64,000 bases of DNA from Thermoproteota archaeon (GTDB lineage: Archaea > Thermoproteota > Nitrososphaeria > Nitrososphaerales > Nitrosopumilaceae). Numbering within the stretch: the first letter of the stretch is position 1; each line of letters begins with the position of its first letter. Made by a program: the position numbers and the translations under genes. Location: positions 107,306-171,305 of the forward strand of contig QQVN01000004.1 of assembly GCA_003352285.1 (NCBI GenBank), read 5' to 3'. The notes under the pieces are model-generated. The model was not told the origin of the DNA and searched no databases. It saw nothing but the letters and a program-made list of their open reading frames with translations. Below are positions 62,835 to 64,000 of this stretch, one piece after another.

Positions 62835-64000
62835 ATGTTTGACAAACTACGAAATTCCTTTTCCAATGTAGCTAAAAGCCTTGGAGAGCGAGAACTAAAA
62901 GAAAAAGACATTGATGAAATCCTCTTTGAGCTTGAGGTATCTTTACTGGAATCTGATGTAGCAACTGAGGTAATTGATGAGATAAAATCTGAATTAAAAA
63001 CAAAGCTGATTGGCTCAAAAGTTGATAAAAACAAATTTGAAGAATTTGTAAAAAACAGTCTAATAGAAATTATCTCTGGACTGTTTGATTCTGCTGGCAC
63101 AATTAATCTAATGCAAAATATCACTGACAAAAAATCATCACCCGAGCCATACATTATTTTATTTGTTGGAATAAACGGCACTGGAAAGACTACAAGCCTT
63201 GCAAAACTTGCACATCTTTTATCAAAATCAAAATTCTCAGTAGTTATTGCGGCAGCTGATACCTTTAGGGCTGGAGCAATTGAACAGATTAGGGAGCATA
63301 CAAATCGTCTTAATCTAAAACTAGTGGCACAAAATTATGGCTCTGATCCTGCTGCAGTCGCCCGTGATGCAGTCTTATATGCAAAATCTCACAAGATTGA
63401 CTGTGTACTGGTAGATACTGCAGGTAGGATGCAGACAAGTAAGAACCTCATGGAGCAGATTGCAAAGATTACAAATGTTGTAAAACCTGATTTTAAAATT
63501 TTTGTAGGTGATTCTCTAGCAGGAAACGATACTGTTAATCAAGCAAAAGAGTTTCATGAGCATGTAAAATTCGATGCATCAATTCTTACCAAAAGCGATG
63601 CAGATGCCAGAGGCGGTGCTGCATTATCAATTGTCAAAGTTACATCTACTCCAGTTTTGTATGTCGGAGTTGGTCAAGAGTATGATGATCTAAAACCATT
63701 TGACAAAGATACATTTCTAGAAACAGTATTTGGTTCTAGTAAAACTTCTAGTACTCCATCACTGCAACCAAAAATTTCAAAACCTATTGAACAACAAAAA
63801 GATGAAACTGTTGAAGAATCAAAAGAAATCATAGAAGAGAGTGAAGAAATAGAGGAACCTGAACCCATCCCAGAAAAGAAACAAGAACCAGAGTCCCCTC
63901 CAGAACCAAAACCAGAACCAAAACCAGAACCAAAACCAGAACCAAAACCAGAACCAAAACCAGAACCAAAACCAGAACCAAAACCAGAACCAAAACCAGA
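62835..64000 (+). CDS. ftsY: SRP receptor FtsY, 3' truncated by window edge
   Basis: The frame runs open from ATG 62835 to the end (388 codons seen). The N domain (MFDKLRNSFSNVAKSLGERELKEKDIDEILFELE) leads to the G domain: P-loop GINGTGKTTSLAKLA (~112-126), AADTFRAGAIEQIREH, DTAGRMQTSKNL and TKSDADARGGAAL, ending with VGVGQEYDDLKPFD. Unusually, the NG domain starts at residue 1 and an acidic, EPKP-rich tail follows it (from ~300), whereas bacterial FtsY carries an acidic region at its N-terminus. It is the GTPase receptor for SRP-ribosome complexes at the membrane. Confidence 0.92.
   Translation, partial: MFDKLRNSFSNVAKSLGERELKEKDIDEILFELEVSLLESDVATEVIDEIKSELKTKLIGSKVDKNKFEEFVKNSLIEIISGLFDSAGTINLMQNITDKKSSPEPYIILFVGINGTGKTTSLAKLAHLLSKSKFSVVIAAADTFRAGAIEQIREHTNRLNLKLVAQNYGSDPAAVARDAVLYAKSHKIDCVLVDTAGRMQTSKNLMEQIAKITNVVKPDFKIFVGDSLAGNDTVNQAKEFHEHVKFDASILTKSDADARGGAALSIVKVTSTPVLYVGVGQEYDDLKPFDKDTFLETVFGSSKTSSTPSLQPKISKPIEQQKDETVEESKEIIEESEEIEEPEPIPEKKQEPESPPEPKPEPKPEPKPEPKPEPKPEPKPEPKPEPKP
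63899..64000 (+). repeat. 12-bp tandem repeat encoding EPKP units
   Basis: Exact ccagaaccaaaa units run to the window edge, more than eight copies. Perfect DNA-level repetition implies recent expansion or contraction. The end of the array is not seen. Confidence 0.9.

Overview
The window is a chromosomal segment of an ammonia-oxidising-type archaeon of the Nitrososphaerota (Thaumarchaeota), most likely a marine or low-salinity Nitrosopumilales member (Nitrosopumilus/Nitrosarchaeum-like). The grounds are AT-rich DNA, archaeal ribosomal proteins (eL19, eL30, eL32), an RNA polymerase with unsplit RpoA and unsplit RpoB, PEFG-CTERM surface proteins, IPxWIKxxAxxW C-terminal repeats, and TATA boxes about 26 nt upstream of start codons (leaderless transcripts). 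No phage, insertion sequence, CRISPR array or rRNA was seen. Genus and lifestyle are inference.

Layout: 1-4.1 kb holds secreted or surface proteins (a 5'-truncated S-layer-like protein and a CFI-box-CTERM protein) and a small unknown gene. 4.1-10.7 kb holds a B12-binding radical SAM enzyme, then malate dehydrogenase plus larB facing larC-larE-cysteine desulfurase, i.e. nickel-pincer cofactor synthesis. 10.7-14.5 kb is a four-gene tandem array of PEFG-CTERM surface proteins with identical 3' cassettes. 14.65-26.9 kb is the transcription/translation block rpoH-rpoB-rpoA, two secreted-protein genes, then eL30-nusA-like-uS12-uS7, ended by an antisense tRNA-Gln that appears to carry two introns. 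27-35.5 kb is a mixed region: YkgJ-like protein, rhodanese, geranylgeranyl-reductase-like flavoprotein, small secreted proteins, a large helical secreted protein, Tag glycosylase, an HD protein, DUF1059, a zinc microprotein and a striking GYDKN pentapeptide-repeat protein. 35.6-41.1 kb is alaS-leuS. 41.2-45.9 kb has a secreted beta-propeller protein and a cysteine-rich secreted protein facing each other, plus small genes. 46.1-52.4 kb holds ribosomal stalk and translocation genes (L12; secE-spt5-L11-L1-L10; L32e-L19e) with an Lrp regulator, a TRIC-type channel, DtdA and an alkyltransferase-like protein. 52.5-64 kb has PEP carboxykinase, a sensor kinase, zinc microproteins, a DM13 protein, a subtilase, a coiled-coil protein, superoxide dismutase, a cupin, prefoldin alpha and an FtsY that runs off the end through an EPKP repeat.

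The genes combine core information processing with carbon metabolism (Mdh, PckA), stress defence (SOD, Tag, rhodanese) and a large investment in cell-surface proteins built from a shared Ig-like domain. Packing is extreme: several convergent pairs share their stop codons in a CTAG or TTAA palindrome. Points most worth following are the GYDKN-repeat protein, the identical PEFG 3' cassettes, the two-intron tRNA, the lar cluster without a visible LarA, and FtsY with a C-terminal EPKP tail.
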